64,000 bases of DNA from positions 219,026 through 283,025 of the forward strand of contig PABH01000042.1 in assembly GCA_002702705.1 (NCBI GenBank), given 5' to 3'. The position numbers were made by a program, and so were the translations under genes. Numbering within the stretch: position 1 is the stretch's first letter; every line of letters starts with the position of its first letter. Below are positions 9,040 through 18,500 of this stretch, piece after piece. The notes below the pieces were generated by a model. It was not told the DNA's origin, ran no database searches, and saw only the letters and a list, made by a program, of their open reading frames with translations. Source of the stretch: Anaerolineaceae bacterium. Its GTDB lineage: Bacteria > Chloroflexota > Anaerolineae > Anaerolineales > Anaerolineaceae.

Positions 9040-10437
9040 ATGCAAACCAATATCTGGTGGATTCGCCGTGATTTGCGAATAGACCATAACCCAGCACTTA
9101 ATGCAGCGTTAGATCAAACGAATGCTTTAATTCCACTTTTTATTATAGATCCTCAATTATCACAAAACCCGGCCACACCCCGCCAAAATTTTTTATTTGC
9201 AGGTTTAGAGGGTTTAAACAATAACTTAAAAAAACGCGGCAGCCGGTTAGTCATTCTTGAGGGAAAACCAATCCAGGTTTTAAAACAATTGGTAGCTGAA
9301 CAAAATATTTTGAGGATTTTTGCGGAAGAAGACTACAGCCCCTATGCAATCCAACGTGATAAAGCCATTCAAAAAGAATTACCTCTGACATTGGTTAAGG
9401 GATTAATTTTGCAGCACCCTGAATGGGTACACAAAACCAATGGCAGCCCATACAGCACGTTTACACCATACAGCAAAGTATGGAAAAGTTTACCAATCCC
9501 TCCACCCCCTTCTGCGGCCCCTGCTGTGCTGCCGCCATGCCCAGAAGTACATGCTGAAGATTTTCAACCTCAAATACCCATCCCCTTTAAAAATCCAGCA
9601 CCAGCGGATTTTCCAGCCACGGAAAAAGAAGCCGTAAAACGCCTGAAAAAATTTACAGAATCTGCTATCGCAACGTACCACCAGGATCGAAACATGCTTA
9701 ATCAACCGGGCACATCTCACTTATCACCTTATCTGCGGTTTGGTTTGATCTCCATTCATACTGCCTACCAGGCAGCACAAGAAACACATACAACAGCCAC
9801 CTCAACGGAAGCCCATAAAGGGATTTCTACCTGGATCAACGAACTGATCTGGCGTGAATTTTATATCAATATTCTTTATCATTTTCCGTACGTCTTAAAA
9901 ACCGCATATTATGAAAATAAAAGAAATATTCCCTGGCGAAATGCTCCCCAAGATTTGGAACGGTGGAAAAATGGCACCACGGGGTATCCAATCGTAGATG
10001 CATGTATGCGCCAGTTAACCGGTATGAAATGGATGCACAATCGCGGGCGAATGATTGTCGCTTCTTTTTTGGTAAAAGATTTACTCATCAACTGGCAAGA
10101 AGGAGAGAAATGGTTCATGCAAAATCTGGTAGATGGTGACCCTGCCGCAAATAATGGAGGATGGCAGTGGACAGCCGGGGTTGGTACGGACGCCGCACCG
10201 TATTTTCGCATTTTTAATCCCATATTACAATCCGAAAAATTCGACCCCCACGGAGAATTTATACGTAAGTGGATACCTGAATTAAAAAATGTACCCAATC
10301 AATATATTCACCAACCATGGTTAATGCCAATTGAAACCCAACAGCAATTCGGCTGTCAAATTGGAAAGACATACCCTTTACCGATTGTAGACCATCAGGC
10401 AGCGAAAGAAAGAACGCTAAACGCATATAAAACGTAG
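9040..10437 (+). CDS. phrB: Deoxyribodipyrimidine photolyase (class I CPD type)
   Basis: A 465-residue flavoprotein that repairs UV-induced cyclobutane pyrimidine dimers using light. The N-terminal antenna-binding domain starts with IWWIRRDLRIDHNPAL. The C-terminal FAD domain contains WINELIWREFY, TGYPIVDACMRQL, MHNRGRMIVASFLVKDL and DGDPAANNGGWQW, all typical of class I photolyases. Tryptophans suitable for the electron-transfer triad are present. A proline/alanine-rich linker (about 150-180) joins the domains. The start at 9040 follows GGAG; the frame from 8974 is probably leader. Cryptochrome function is possible, but motif identity favours repair. Confidence 0.93.
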   Translation: MQTNIWWIRRDLRIDHNPALNAALDQTNALIPLFIIDPQLSQNPATPRQNFLFAGLEGLNNNLKKRGSRLVILEGKPIQVLKQLVAEQNILRIFAEEDYSPYAIQRDKAIQKELPLTLVKGLILQHPEWVHKTNGSPYSTFTPYSKVWKSLPIPPPPSAAPAVLPPCPEVHAEDFQPQIPIPFKNPAPADFPATEKEAVKRLKKFTESAIATYHQDRNMLNQPGTSHLSPYLRFGLISIHTAYQAAQETHTTATSTEAHKGISTWINELIWREFYINILYHFPYVLKTAYYENKRNIPWRNAPQDLERWKNGTTGYPIVDACMRQLTGMKWMHNRGRMIVASFLVKDLLINWQEGEKWFMQNLVDGDPAANNGGWQWTAGVGTDAAPYFRIFNPILQSEKFDPHGEFIRKWIPELKNVPNQYIHQPWLMPIETQQQFGCQIGKTYPLPIVDHQAAKERTLNAYKT

Positions 10438-10620
10438 GTTGGCAAGGTTCGCGATTGTTTGCAAGACAGGTGGTGTTTTCACAGCGGTATGAAAACCATG
10501 TGCATAACAAAGATTAAATCACCACAAATGCCACAGAGAGAAAGATTGGGTAAAGGGACAGGTTATTCATTCACATCCTCGGCTCAGTGCCCAACGAAAT
10601 TTTATTAAAAGGGAATCAAT

Positions 10621-11613
10621 ATGATCCAAAATCAATGGTACGTTATCTTACGCAGTAAAGAAGTGAAAAAGGGCAAACCGGTAGGTTTTACCCGGTTAGG
10701 TGAAAACATGGTTGCCTGGCGGCTGGATGATGACCGAGTTGTTGTGCAATCAGATATCTGCCCCCACCGTGGAGCAGCTTTACACCAGGGCAAGCTAATG
10801 GATGAAACCATCCAATGCCCCTTCCACGGTTTTGAGTTTGATGCCAGTGGAGCCTGCCAATATATCCCAGCTCGAGGCAAAACCGTACCGCCACCGAAGA
10901 TTTTTCAGGTAAAAACATATCCCAGCCAGGAAAGACATGGTTATATCTTTATTTGGTATGGTGAAGAACAGGAAAGCTATCCGCCAATTCCAATTTATGA
11001 AGAGTTAACCAGCGGTTTTGATTATGCCGATTATGCCGAAAGTTGGACCGTACATTATTCCCGTGCCATTGAAAACCAATTAGACGTTTTCCACCTGCCA
11101 TTCCCCCACCGCACTACCATCGGGCGCGGCAACCGAGTCATATCCGATGGCCCCCTGGTGCGGATGGTCGGAGACGAGATGCAAATCTGGGTTTATAGCC
11201 GGAAAGAAGACGGCAGCCCAGCAAGAAAAGCCAGTGAACTTGCTCAACCCTTCCGGCCACCCTTTTTACACTTCCGTTTTCCCCACCTCTGGCAAAATCA
11301 CATCAGTGATGATTTCCGCATTACCGTTTATTTCACGCCCATTGATGAAGGGAATACGATTATGTACACCCGCTATTATCAACGTATGGTAAAAGTGCCC
11401 TTATTGGGCTGGTTTATTGCCTGGTTATCAAGCATATTTAGTATCATCATCCTCCATCAGGATAAAAGGGTAGTCGAAAAACAACTCCCCATTAAAAGTG
11501 ATTTCAAAATGGGTGAAAAGTTAATCTCTGCCGACCAGCCGATTATCCTCTACCGCCGCATCCGTAAAGCGCTGCAAGACGGTAAAACAATTCAAGAAAT
11601 CAACGCGGAGTAA
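10621..11613 (+). CDS. Rieske non-heme iron oxygenase, membrane-tethered type
   Basis: A 330-residue oxygenase alpha-subunit-like protein. The N-terminal Rieske 2Fe-2S centre has Cys47-x-His49 (CPHRG) and Cys66-x2-His69 (CPFHG). The mononuclear iron site reads ENQLDVFHLPFPH, with Asp155, His158 and His163. A hydrophobic stretch near residues 255-280 (VPLLGWFIAWLSSIFSIIIL) suggests membrane association, as in pheophorbide-a-oxygenase-like and VanA-like enzymes. Such proteins hydroxylate or demethylate aromatic or other hydrophobic substrates with electrons from a separate reductase; none is encoded next to it. The gene stands alone and ends before a convergent terminator. Substrate unknown. 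Confidence 0.88.
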   Translation: MIQNQWYVILRSKEVKKGKPVGFTRLGENMVAWRLDDDRVVVQSDICPHRGAALHQGKLMDETIQCPFHGFEFDASGACQYIPARGKTVPPPKIFQVKTYPSQERHGYIFIWYGEEQESYPPIPIYEELTSGFDYADYAESWTVHYSRAIENQLDVFHLPFPHRTTIGRGNRVISDGPLVRMVGDEMQIWVYSRKEDGSPARKASELAQPFRPPFLHFRFPHLWQNHISDDFRITVYFTPIDEGNTIMYTRYYQRMVKVPLLGWFIAWLSSIFSIIILHQDKRVVEKQLPIKSDFKMGEKLISADQPIILYRRIRKALQDGKTIQEINAE

Positions 11614-11652
11614 TCCACTATTTCAAACCAAAAGCTTTTTTAGATTTTCAAT

Positions 11653-11686
11653 AAACAGGGAAGCCTTGAAATTCTTCCCTGTTTTT
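11653..11686. terminator. Bidirectional terminator between convergent genes
   Basis: An 11-bp perfect inverted repeat (AAACAGGGAAG at 11653-11663, CTTCCCTGTTT at 11674-11684) with flanking A and T tracts lies between the Rieske oxygenase (+) and the ABC exporter operon (-). It can serve both strands. Confidence 0.82.
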
Positions 11687-11692
11687 GTAATT

Positions 11693-12433
11693 TTATCCAC
11701 TTTCTAATATAAACTGAAAACGTTTTAATAGAACCCACAAAAGCGCACCCTGCACAATCAAACCACCAAAAAAATAAACAAACCATAAAGAACCACCCAT
11801 TTCAAAAATCCAGAACAGTTTCAAGGTCCAGAAGGGTGGTAACACAGCAAAAGCCCACTGCCAAATTTTAGGAACAAAATAGGCCCCTAACACGGGCATA
11901 AATATCAAGCCGCTCATCTTCATTAAGGCGAATCCTTGAACTTTGTTTTTTGCAAAGCTGGCATAAAATAAGGCATATAATGGGGTCAACCCCGCAGCCG
12001 AGATTGATACCAGAATTAATTCTCCAATGGAAAGTGTGGTTAATCCTGATATAAGAAGCATGATCAGATTTCCCAAAAAGCCCAAAATAACCGGCATACT
12101 AATTCGATATAAAAAATAACCACGCAGTGCCAAAGGTGTCACTTGAAGTGCAGAGATGGTCTGATCATCACGTTGGTCAAGTAATAAAAATCCGATAACT
12201 GAGCCAAATATTACCGGAATTAACATGGCGAAAACACTATTAACCAGTAATTTATAATCCATTAAATTAAAATCTAACCATACATATATCTGGTTTGCTA
12301 CCCAGGGAATTCCCCAGCGGAACAAAAAACCAAAAAATATCGGCATCAGCGCCATCCAACTTAACATGGGGTCTCTTTTTACATTTTTGATATCGATCGG
12401 ACCTAAAGCTCGAATCGCTCGTATTGCATTCAT
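11693..12433 (-). CDS. ABC-2 type exporter permease, second subunit
   Basis: A 246-residue protein with six predicted helices and no soluble domain. It resembles the permease subunits of DrrAB-like and fluoroquinolone-export-type ABC-2 systems. It opens with a cytoplasmic segment (IRALGPIDIKNVKRDPMLSW), as these permeases do, and has an acidic/polar loop LLDQRDDQTISALQVTPL after the second helix that matches the coupling loop of its partner. GAGGAG precedes the start, and 10 nt separate it from the upstream permease gene. It is the last gene of the TetR-linked exporter operon, probably a heterodimer partner. Cargo unknown. Confidence 0.85.
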   Translation of the reverse strand: MNAIRAIRALGPIDIKNVKRDPMLSWMALMPIFFGFLFRWGIPWVANQIYVWLDFNLMDYKLLVNSVFAMLIPVIFGSVIGFLLLDQRDDQTISALQVTPLALRGYFLYRISMPVILGFLGNLIMLLISGLTTLSIGELILVSISAAGLTPLYALFYASFAKNKVQGFALMKMSGLIFMPVLGAYFVPKIWQWAFAVLPPFWTLKLFWIFEMGGSLWFVYFFGGLIVQGALLWVLLKRFQFILESG

Positions 12434-12443
12434 TAATGTCTCC

Positions 12444-13133
12444 TCAAACGTATAACTTATCTCGAGTAACTTGGTAAGCCAACCAACTTAATCCGATCAC
12501 GGTTAATATTGAATAAGAAAAACCATAGATCCACATGGAGGGATTTTGCCCTATGAAAGCGCCATTTAAAACCATCAGAATGGCCTGCATCGGATGTAGA
12601 TAAAGTAACCAATGATTCCAATGTACAACATAAGCAATAACAGGAATAGTGATTATTCCGATTGCTAATACGGATGGCATTAAAAATCCATTGATTGAAG
12701 CGTAACGAGTGATCATGATCAAACCGCAAAACAGGTAAAGCAAAAAACTCAACAGCAAACCTAAAATCAATACCAGCCAATTAAAATCAAATCCGGCATA
12801 TAACACAACGATGACCAGATTCTCCACAAAAGCCAATATAAATAAGCTGATTCCTTTACTGAAAAGATATTCCCAAGGACGCAGTGGGGTCACCGCTTGG
12901 GCTGTTAATGTGCCTTCATCTCGTTCCAATAAAACTAATCCGGCAATAAAATAAAAACTTGTGATTAAGATATTTCCAATCACGAACACACCCATCAACC
13001 AATTCAAGTCCCAATTTCCTGCTTGCGTCCTTAATAAAACCCAAAAAAACAACGTAATCCCCATGACGGCATAAAAGCCATTCCGCCACTGAAGCTGAAT
13101 ATCCGTTAACACGGTATACCACAAGCGTTTCAT
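12444..13133 (-). CDS. ABC-2 type exporter permease, first subunit
   Basis: A 229-residue, six-helix membrane protein of the ABC-2 family. The loop LLERDEGTLTAQAVTPLRP is the conserved coupling segment, and the paired permease has the matching LLDQRDDQTISALQVTPL. Its start overlaps the ATPase stop by 4 nt (ATGA). With the ATPase and the second permease it forms a complete exporter. The closest functional precedent I know by architecture is the actinobacterial Rv2686c-2688c type drug exporter; that is analogy, not proof. Confidence 0.87.
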   Translation of the reverse strand: MKRLWYTVLTDIQLQWRNGFYAVMGITLFFWVLLRTQAGNWDLNWLMGVFVIGNILITSFYFIAGLVLLERDEGTLTAQAVTPLRPWEYLFSKGISLFILAFVENLVIVVLYAGFDFNWLVLILGLLLSFLLYLFCGLIMITRYASINGFLMPSVLAIGIITIPVIAYVVHWNHWLLYLHPMQAILMVLNGAFIGQNPSMWIYGFSYSILTVIGLSWLAYQVTRDKLYV

Positions 13134-13984
13134 ACCAACCGCCTCCCCGTCAAACGAATAAATACATCTTCCAGCGATGCTTCCTGGGTATGGATCGTTT
13201 GTACTTCATAGGTTTGAATATGAGACAAAAAATCCTGGTTGTGCCCTAACTTTTCAAGTGGAAATTCAATCGTTTGAACACTTCCATTATGGCGTGATTC
13301 CACACGCACCAAGGGTTGACCATGCGCTAATTTAAGTTGGCGGGGGGTATCTATTACAATAATTTCGCCTTCCACAATTAAGGCAACCCGATCGCAAAGT
13401 TCTTCCGCAACGTTCATATTATGCGTGGTTAAAAAGATTGTTTTCCCAGCTTGCTGCTGTGCCCTGATAATCTCTTTTATCATGTGTGCATTTAAAGGGT
13501 CTAGCCCCGAGGTTGGTTCATCCAAAAATAATAAACGCGGATCATGAATTAACGCCCGGGCAAAGGTGAGTCGATTCTTCATTCCTTTGGAATACTGTTC
13601 AACTGGTTGGCGCGCATCATCGTATAAACCAACCTGCTCTAACAAAACCATCGGGTCCGTCGTTTTTCTTTGATATAAACGCGAAAAATAAAGCAAATTT
13701 TCGAACGCGGTTAATTTTTGAAAATGATTGGGAAATTCAAAGGAGATACCGATTTCTTCATATAAATCCGCATTCCAGGATTTTAAATCTTTCCCTAAGA
13801 TGTTCACTTCACCCTGGTATTTCTTTAATAAACCTGTCAGGATTTTTTGCGTAGTTGATTTTCCGGCACCGCTGGGACCTAAAAAACCAAATATTTCTCC
13901 TTGCTCCACAACAAAGTCTAGACCCTTTACCGCGTTTTCTGTTGTATTTGGATAACGATACTTTAAAGAATTCACCTTAATCAT
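13130..13984 (-). CDS. ABC-2 exporter ATPase (paralogue of the 34.97 kb ATPase)
   Basis: A 284-residue ATPase with Walker A GPSGAGKSTT, a QYSKGMKNRLTFARALI signature (SKGMK instead of SGGQ), Walker B LLFLDEPTSGLDP and the switch His in TTHNM. The C-terminal extension ends in EASLEDVFIRLTGRRLV, typical of DrrA-like proteins. AAGGAG lies before ATG 13984. The protein is the same length as, and strikingly similar along its whole length to, the ATPase at 34970-35824, so the two exporter cassettes descend from one duplication. It sits 66 nt downstream of the tetR stop, with a terminator hairpin between. Confidence 0.93.
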   Translation of the reverse strand: MIKVNSLKYRYPNTTENAVKGLDFVVEQGEIFGFLGPSGAGKSTTQKILTGLLKKYQGEVNILGKDLKSWNADLYEEIGISFEFPNHFQKLTAFENLLYFSRLYQRKTTDPMVLLEQVGLYDDARQPVEQYSKGMKNRLTFARALIHDPRLLFLDEPTSGLDPLNAHMIKEIIRAQQQAGKTIFLTTHNMNVAEELCDRVALIVEGEIIVIDTPRQLKLAHGQPLVRVESRHNGSVQTIEFPLEKLGHNQDFLSHIQTYEVQTIHTQEASLEDVFIRLTGRRLV

Positions 13985-14000
13985 AGCTACTCCTTGATAA

Positions 14001-14026
14001 TAAAAAAGCCAGGTTTTTTCCTGGCT
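14001..14026 (-). terminator. Intrinsic terminator after tetR, before the ABC operon
   Basis: AGCCAGG at 14007-14013 pairs with CCTGGCT at 14020-14026 around a 6-nt loop. On the minus strand the second arm is followed by a run of six T. It would stop or attenuate transcription from tetR into the ABC genes, allowing unequal regulator and exporter levels. Confidence 0.75.
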
Positions 14027-14050
14027 CTACAATGCAGTTGTTTGGTTGGT

Positions 14051-14650
14051 TTAATCTTCCACCAAATGATCTGCAACCAGGTCAATCAACGTTTCAAACG
14101 CTGTCGGAAACGCAGGGCCTATTTCTTCAGCATGTAAACTGGTATAAAACAACGATTTTATTAATGCGGATACATGCAACGCATCTTTACGGATATGGAT
14201 ACCTCGTTGTTTCCACATCGTAACCAGTTCTGAAACAAAAACATCGTCACTCGCCAAATGTTCTTTCACAACATCTGGCGGCAATTTTCTTAATAACAAT
14301 TCATATTCTTGCGGATTTAGGAATTGAAATAATGGATCTTGCCAATACAATTTAAAGGATTCAGAGATTAAAGAACGAACCTGTTCTTTGGCAGTATCAC
14401 CTTGAAAATCGTCCATTCGATTTTTAAGTTCAAGTCGATATTCATCTTCAAAACGTTCAAGAACTTCAAACAATAACGCTTCTTTTGAATCAAAAAATTT
14501 ATAAAATGCACCCTTAGAAATACCAGCCGCATCGGTTAAATCTTCCACATTTGTTTTCCGAATTCCATATTTTTCCAAACATACACGTCCGGCATCCATT
14601 AATTTTTTTCGAATTATTTCCATCTCTTGCGGAGTGAACCCTCGGGGCAT
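14051..14650 (-). CDS. TetR-family transcriptional regulator
   Basis: A 199-residue repressor-like protein. The N-terminal helix-turn-helix spans about residues 25-55 (TNVEDLTDAAGISKGAFYKF), followed by an all-helical ligand-binding domain. GGAGG precedes ATG 14650. Directly upstream is a perfect palindrome at 14668-14696 that overlaps a TATAAA element, so autoregulation is likely. Downstream on the same strand are the ABC-2 exporter genes, and upstream the PPTase and the giant synthase. By family precedent it would release DNA when it binds the exported compound or a precursor. Ligand unknown. Confidence 0.9.
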   Translation of the reverse strand: MPRGFTPQEMEIIRKKLMDAGRVCLEKYGIRKTNVEDLTDAAGISKGAFYKFFDSKEALLFEVLERFEDEYRLELKNRMDDFQGDTAKEQVRSLISESFKLYWQDPLFQFLNPQEYELLLRKLPPDVVKEHLASDDVFVSELVTMWKQRGIHIRKDALHVSALIKSLFYTSLHAEEIGPAFPTAFETLIDLVADHLVED

Positions 14651-14667
14651 AAGACCTCCATATAACC

Positions 14668-14696
14668 TTATGACTAAATAATTTTTATAGTCATAA
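14668..14696. promoter_or_regulatory. Putative TetR operator overlapping the tetR promoter
   Basis: A perfect 9-bp inverted repeat, TTATGACTA and TAGTCATAA, flanks an 11-bp spacer. A TATAAA hexamer on the minus strand (plus-strand positions 14684-14689) lies inside it. The half-site core TGACT/AGTCA is shared with the palindrome ahead of the second TetR gene at 34.27 kb. Position 18 nt before the tetR start fits an autorepressed promoter. Confidence 0.7.
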
Positions 14697-14733
14697 ATAT
14701 TTTACACCAATGTCCCCGCTTGTAAAGGTTTAA

Positions 14734-14771
14734 ATAAAAAAAGCAATAAAATTAAATATTCTATTGCTTTT
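14734..14771 (-). terminator. Intrinsic terminator after the PPTase gene
   Basis: AAAAGCAATA at 14739-14748 pairs perfectly with TATTGCTTTT at 14762-14771. On the minus strand the distal arm continues into a run of T. It lies 20 nt past the PPTase stop and separates the synthase/PPTase unit from the tetR unit. Confidence 0.75.
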
Positions 14772-14791
14772 AAATAAATTTTTGGAATTAA

Positions 14792-15514
14792 CTAAACCTG
14801 TTGAAACAACAAAGGTCGATCCAAAGCACATTCTCCCAATGCGGCACAGGTTAACACAAAATCACCAATGGAGCGCCAGGCTGCATTAACAAAACCGGTA
14901 TGTTTTGCACAACGAGACACACGAATTGATCTCCACTGCTCTGATGTTTCAAAAGAGGAAATGCTAACTGCAACTTCCCTGGTATCTACCCGAAGGCCAG
15001 TCTGTAATGCTTTTAACAAAGATTCCTTTACACTCCATACCAAAGATGCTGCCAACGCACGATGTGGTTCAGTAGTAGCAAATACCTGTTGACTTTCTTC
15101 GGCTGTGAAATAATCATTTATAAAAATATCGGGTTTGGTTTCCACAAATTCAAGGTCAATCCCAATTTTTATAGCCGCATCACTCACCCAGGCTGCACAA
15201 GCCATGCCCTCACGATGGGTGATGGACAAAACACCCGGCACTCGAATGCCATAAACCAATACATACGGGGAACCGCTGGGTTCATTTAATATAGAAATTT
15301 CATCCATTCGTACCGCATTAAAACTGGGATACGCAGAACCAAGCAGCTTTTTGGCAGCCCACCGCCCCATCAACCATTCATCTCGCCGTTTTGTAAAACG
15401 AAATGTTTCGTAATGCTGTTTTTCCTGTTTTGATAACCAACTCAGGTCATCTGCACTGATCTGGTCAAACGAAACGACTGTCCAATAAACAATAGATTGT
15501 TTTTCTTTTATCAT
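14792..15514 (-). CDS. Sfp-type 4'-phosphopantetheinyl transferase
   Basis: A 240-residue enzyme that moves phosphopantetheine from CoA onto carrier proteins. The magnesium-binding GIDLE motif (Asp120, Glu122) and WSVKESLLKAL (Trp160, Lys163, Glu164, Lys168) are intact and define the Sfp/HetI group, whose members act on PKS, NRPS and PUFA synthase carriers. The start at 15514 is set by AGGAGG just upstream; a longer frame from 15577 lacks one. It follows the giant synthase on the same strand, 83 nt after that gene's stop, so it very probably activates the four carrier domains of that enzyme. It is followed by a terminator. Confidence 0.93.
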   Translation of the reverse strand: MIKEKQSIVYWTVVSFDQISADDLSWLSKQEKQHYETFRFTKRRDEWLMGRWAAKKLLGSAYPSFNAVRMDEISILNEPSGSPYVLVYGIRVPGVLSITHREGMACAAWVSDAAIKIGIDLEFVETKPDIFINDYFTAEESQQVFATTEPHRALAASLVWSVKESLLKALQTGLRVDTREVAVSISSFETSEQWRSIRVSRCAKHTGFVNAAWRSIGDFVLTCAALGECALDRPLLFQQV

Positions 15515-15540
15515 CTTAAACCTCCTCAGAAACTTGAGTG

Positions 15541-15570
15541 ATCTGCAATCGGGTTTTCCTCGATGCAGAT
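15541..15570. promoter_or_regulatory. Hairpin between synthase and PPTase genes
   Basis: ATCTGCA at 15541-15547 pairs with TGCAGAT at 15564-15570, with an inner CGA/TCG extension across a bulged base. No T run follows on the minus strand, so it looks like an RNA-processing or translational element in a polycistronic message rather than a terminator. Confidence 0.4.
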
Positions 15571-15597
15571 CACCCATTTCCTACTCACCGTTAGACT

Positions 15598-18500
15598 CTA
15601 TCCCATCATTCGTTTGATGGGGAACAACAACTCTTTTTCAATCCCATAAGGCAAAGGTGATGTCTGGTAATTATTTAATTCCAGATAAATATGACCATTC
15701 TCATCAATGACACGTGCATCAAAAGATAACGAACCATTTGTGTGCTGCTGTGGTTTAACTTCCGCAAAGATCGGGACACCATTAATTTTGTTTTCATAAA
15801 TTTTCAAATCACCAATTGAATGAGGCAAACTTAACGCACCGCTGGCACCGATTTCATAAATACCGGCAGTTTGCAAACATAACTCAACCAGCAGCGGCAG
15901 GCTGACCAAATTTTCTTGATGGGAAGTGATGGGAGGCAAACTCTTATTTAATTTACCCAAATACACATCACCGGATCGCTGCACCCCTTCCAATACCTGG
16001 AAGGAAGGTCCATGAAAGTACAATTTGTAAATATCTTCTGCAGAGATGGTATAAGCACCATTCCAATGCGGTTTTTCTGTCTGGTTATTTTGGTGTGGCT
16101 GTTCCGCAGGGATAAGATGTACTTTCCCTGAAAAATGCCGCAGAATATCAACCTTACCCTGAATACGGGCCAAGGTTGATTCCAGCGTAACATGAGCAAC
16201 CAATCCGCTTTTTTCACGAATAACCTGCGCTTTCCAGGTGATTTTTCGGGCTTCATCTCGATAAAATTTGAATGGCGTTAAGAAAGTGATATCCGTGATC
16301 TGTTCAGACCGGAAACCATTCTGACTGGTTGCCAAAACGGAAGCCACATGTTGTGCCGCAACGGAAAAACCCTCAATACCCATCACACCAGGTAACAACG
16401 GAATTCCATTCATGGCATGATCTTTCAAAAAAGCTTCTTGTGTGGGATCTAATTCTGCTTCTAATAGAATGCCCTCCGACAAACTCATGCCGCTTAACCG
16501 GCTTAACATCACATGAATCGGATCACCGGTAATGAGTGCCTGATTGGCTTTTTGAACATCCAAACCACCGTCAGGATCATCCTGTTTCTCCAATAAACCC
16601 AATGAACCAGCCAGAATAACTTCTCCTCGTGATCCTGCTTCCAGTTCCCGGCGCACATAAACCGCAGCTTCTTGAGGATTCATCAAATCAATCCCAGCTC
16701 GCTCCATTAAGGCAGGAATATGTCCACGGCTGGCCATGCCAACTTCTGCCCAGGCCCCCCAATCAAGTGCCAAAGCCTGAACCGTTGGGTACGTATGATT
16801 AATCGCAGCTGTAAGTCGGGTGAGAGCGTCGTTTGCAGCGCTGTAATCCGTCTGTCCGGCATTACCGAAACGTCCAGCCACCGAAGTAAAAGAAACCATC
16901 GCTTTTGGCAGACAATTTTTGGATTCCATTGTTTTGAATAAATTGTAAAATCCGTCCACCTTGATTGAAAAAATGGTTTGGATTTCCTCCTCCGATTTAC
17001 TTTCCAATTTGCGGCTGCGTTCTAAACCAGCAGCATGGATCAACACATCAATTCGTCCGCTGGTCTGGATAATTTTTTCAACCGCATTTTCCACTGCAGC
17101 CGGATCAGTTACATCACACACCAAATAAACAGCGGTTCCACCCGCTTTTTGTATTTCGGATATGGTTTGATGGGTAGCAGCGGCTCTTTGTAACGCTTCA
17201 ATTTTTCGATTAATACTAGCCGGTGTCAGTTTTTCACCACCTGAAAGGCTTTTTTTCATCAGGTTTTGTTTTAACGTTTCCGGATCACTTAATACCATCC
17301 GTAGATCAGCATCCTCAGCAGGCGGCAAATCAGAACGCCCCAACAAATAAAACTGACCCTGTGTTGCCCGCGCTAAATCAAGGCTGATCGGCGCGATAAT
17401 TCCACCACTGCCTCCGCTGATAACAAAAACGGAACCGGGCAGTAATGGTTTGATATTTACCTCGGGGGTTTCTTCCTCTCGTAGTACGATCGTAAAACGC
17501 TGTTCCCCTTCCCAGGCTACTTCCATTACCGCCGCATCAATCATCGTCTCCTGATAAAGAATCTCTGCAACCTTTGAGCCGGTTGCCTTTTCTTCAAAAT
17601 CAACAACTTTAACAAAAATGTTTTTTCGTTCTCGAGCAATGGCTTTTGCGAAGCCAGCAGCCGCACCACCTAAAGGCGCGGAAACTTTGTTACCGGATAA
17701 TCCAAACAAACCATCCATCCGGGTGCCAACCACCAAAAACTCAAGTTCAGGCATCAGGCGCACGATGTTGACCAGGTTGTAAAAACTTTTTTCTTGCTGA
17801 TTCTGCCAGGTTGTTTGATTCATTGTTTTAAAATCAGGTTGCAAATCTAACGTCGGCAAGTAATACAAACCATGAACCGCTCCATTATTCAATGCGGTTT
17901 TTACATTGTCTATCATCGTATTTGGATTTTCGCTGTTTAATGAAATAACTTGTGCATTATGAGTTTGTAATTTCCGTACTAATTCGTTCCACATACCGGA
18001 TGAATCACTTATAACAAGGATTCGTTTACTCGCATCGATTTTGATACCACTCGGTTTACACAAATCCAACTTGGGGCGCAAAACAGCGACCGGTATACGG
18101 CGAATTACAGAATTGGTTTGATCATGTTCTTCTGCTAGTGAAATGGGTGTTTCTTCTGCAACCGGAGGTTTTTGTTGTTGTAATGCAGTTTTTACAAACC
18201 CAACCACTTTGGTTAAAGTATTGTATTCAGACAATCTTAAGTCTTCTCGGCGAGGAATGCCGTAATTCTCTCGAATGGTAGCAAATAATTCAGCTTGTTT
18301 AACCGTATCAATGCCTAAATCTGCTTCCAGGTCCAAATCCATATCCAACATCTCCGCTGGATAACCCGTTTTTTCGGAGACAATAGAAACGACATAAGAT
18401 TGGATGGAATCCGCATCCTGCGATTCAAAATTTTCAACCTGATCTGCTGGTTGTTCTGTTACCTCTGCAATTGTCGGTGCGATTACAGGCTGTTCTTCTT

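Noticed and set aside
10438..10620. Hairpin GTTTTCA/TGAAAAC after the photolyase as a terminator
   Set aside because: A 7-bp A+T-rich stem without a following T run; too weak to call.
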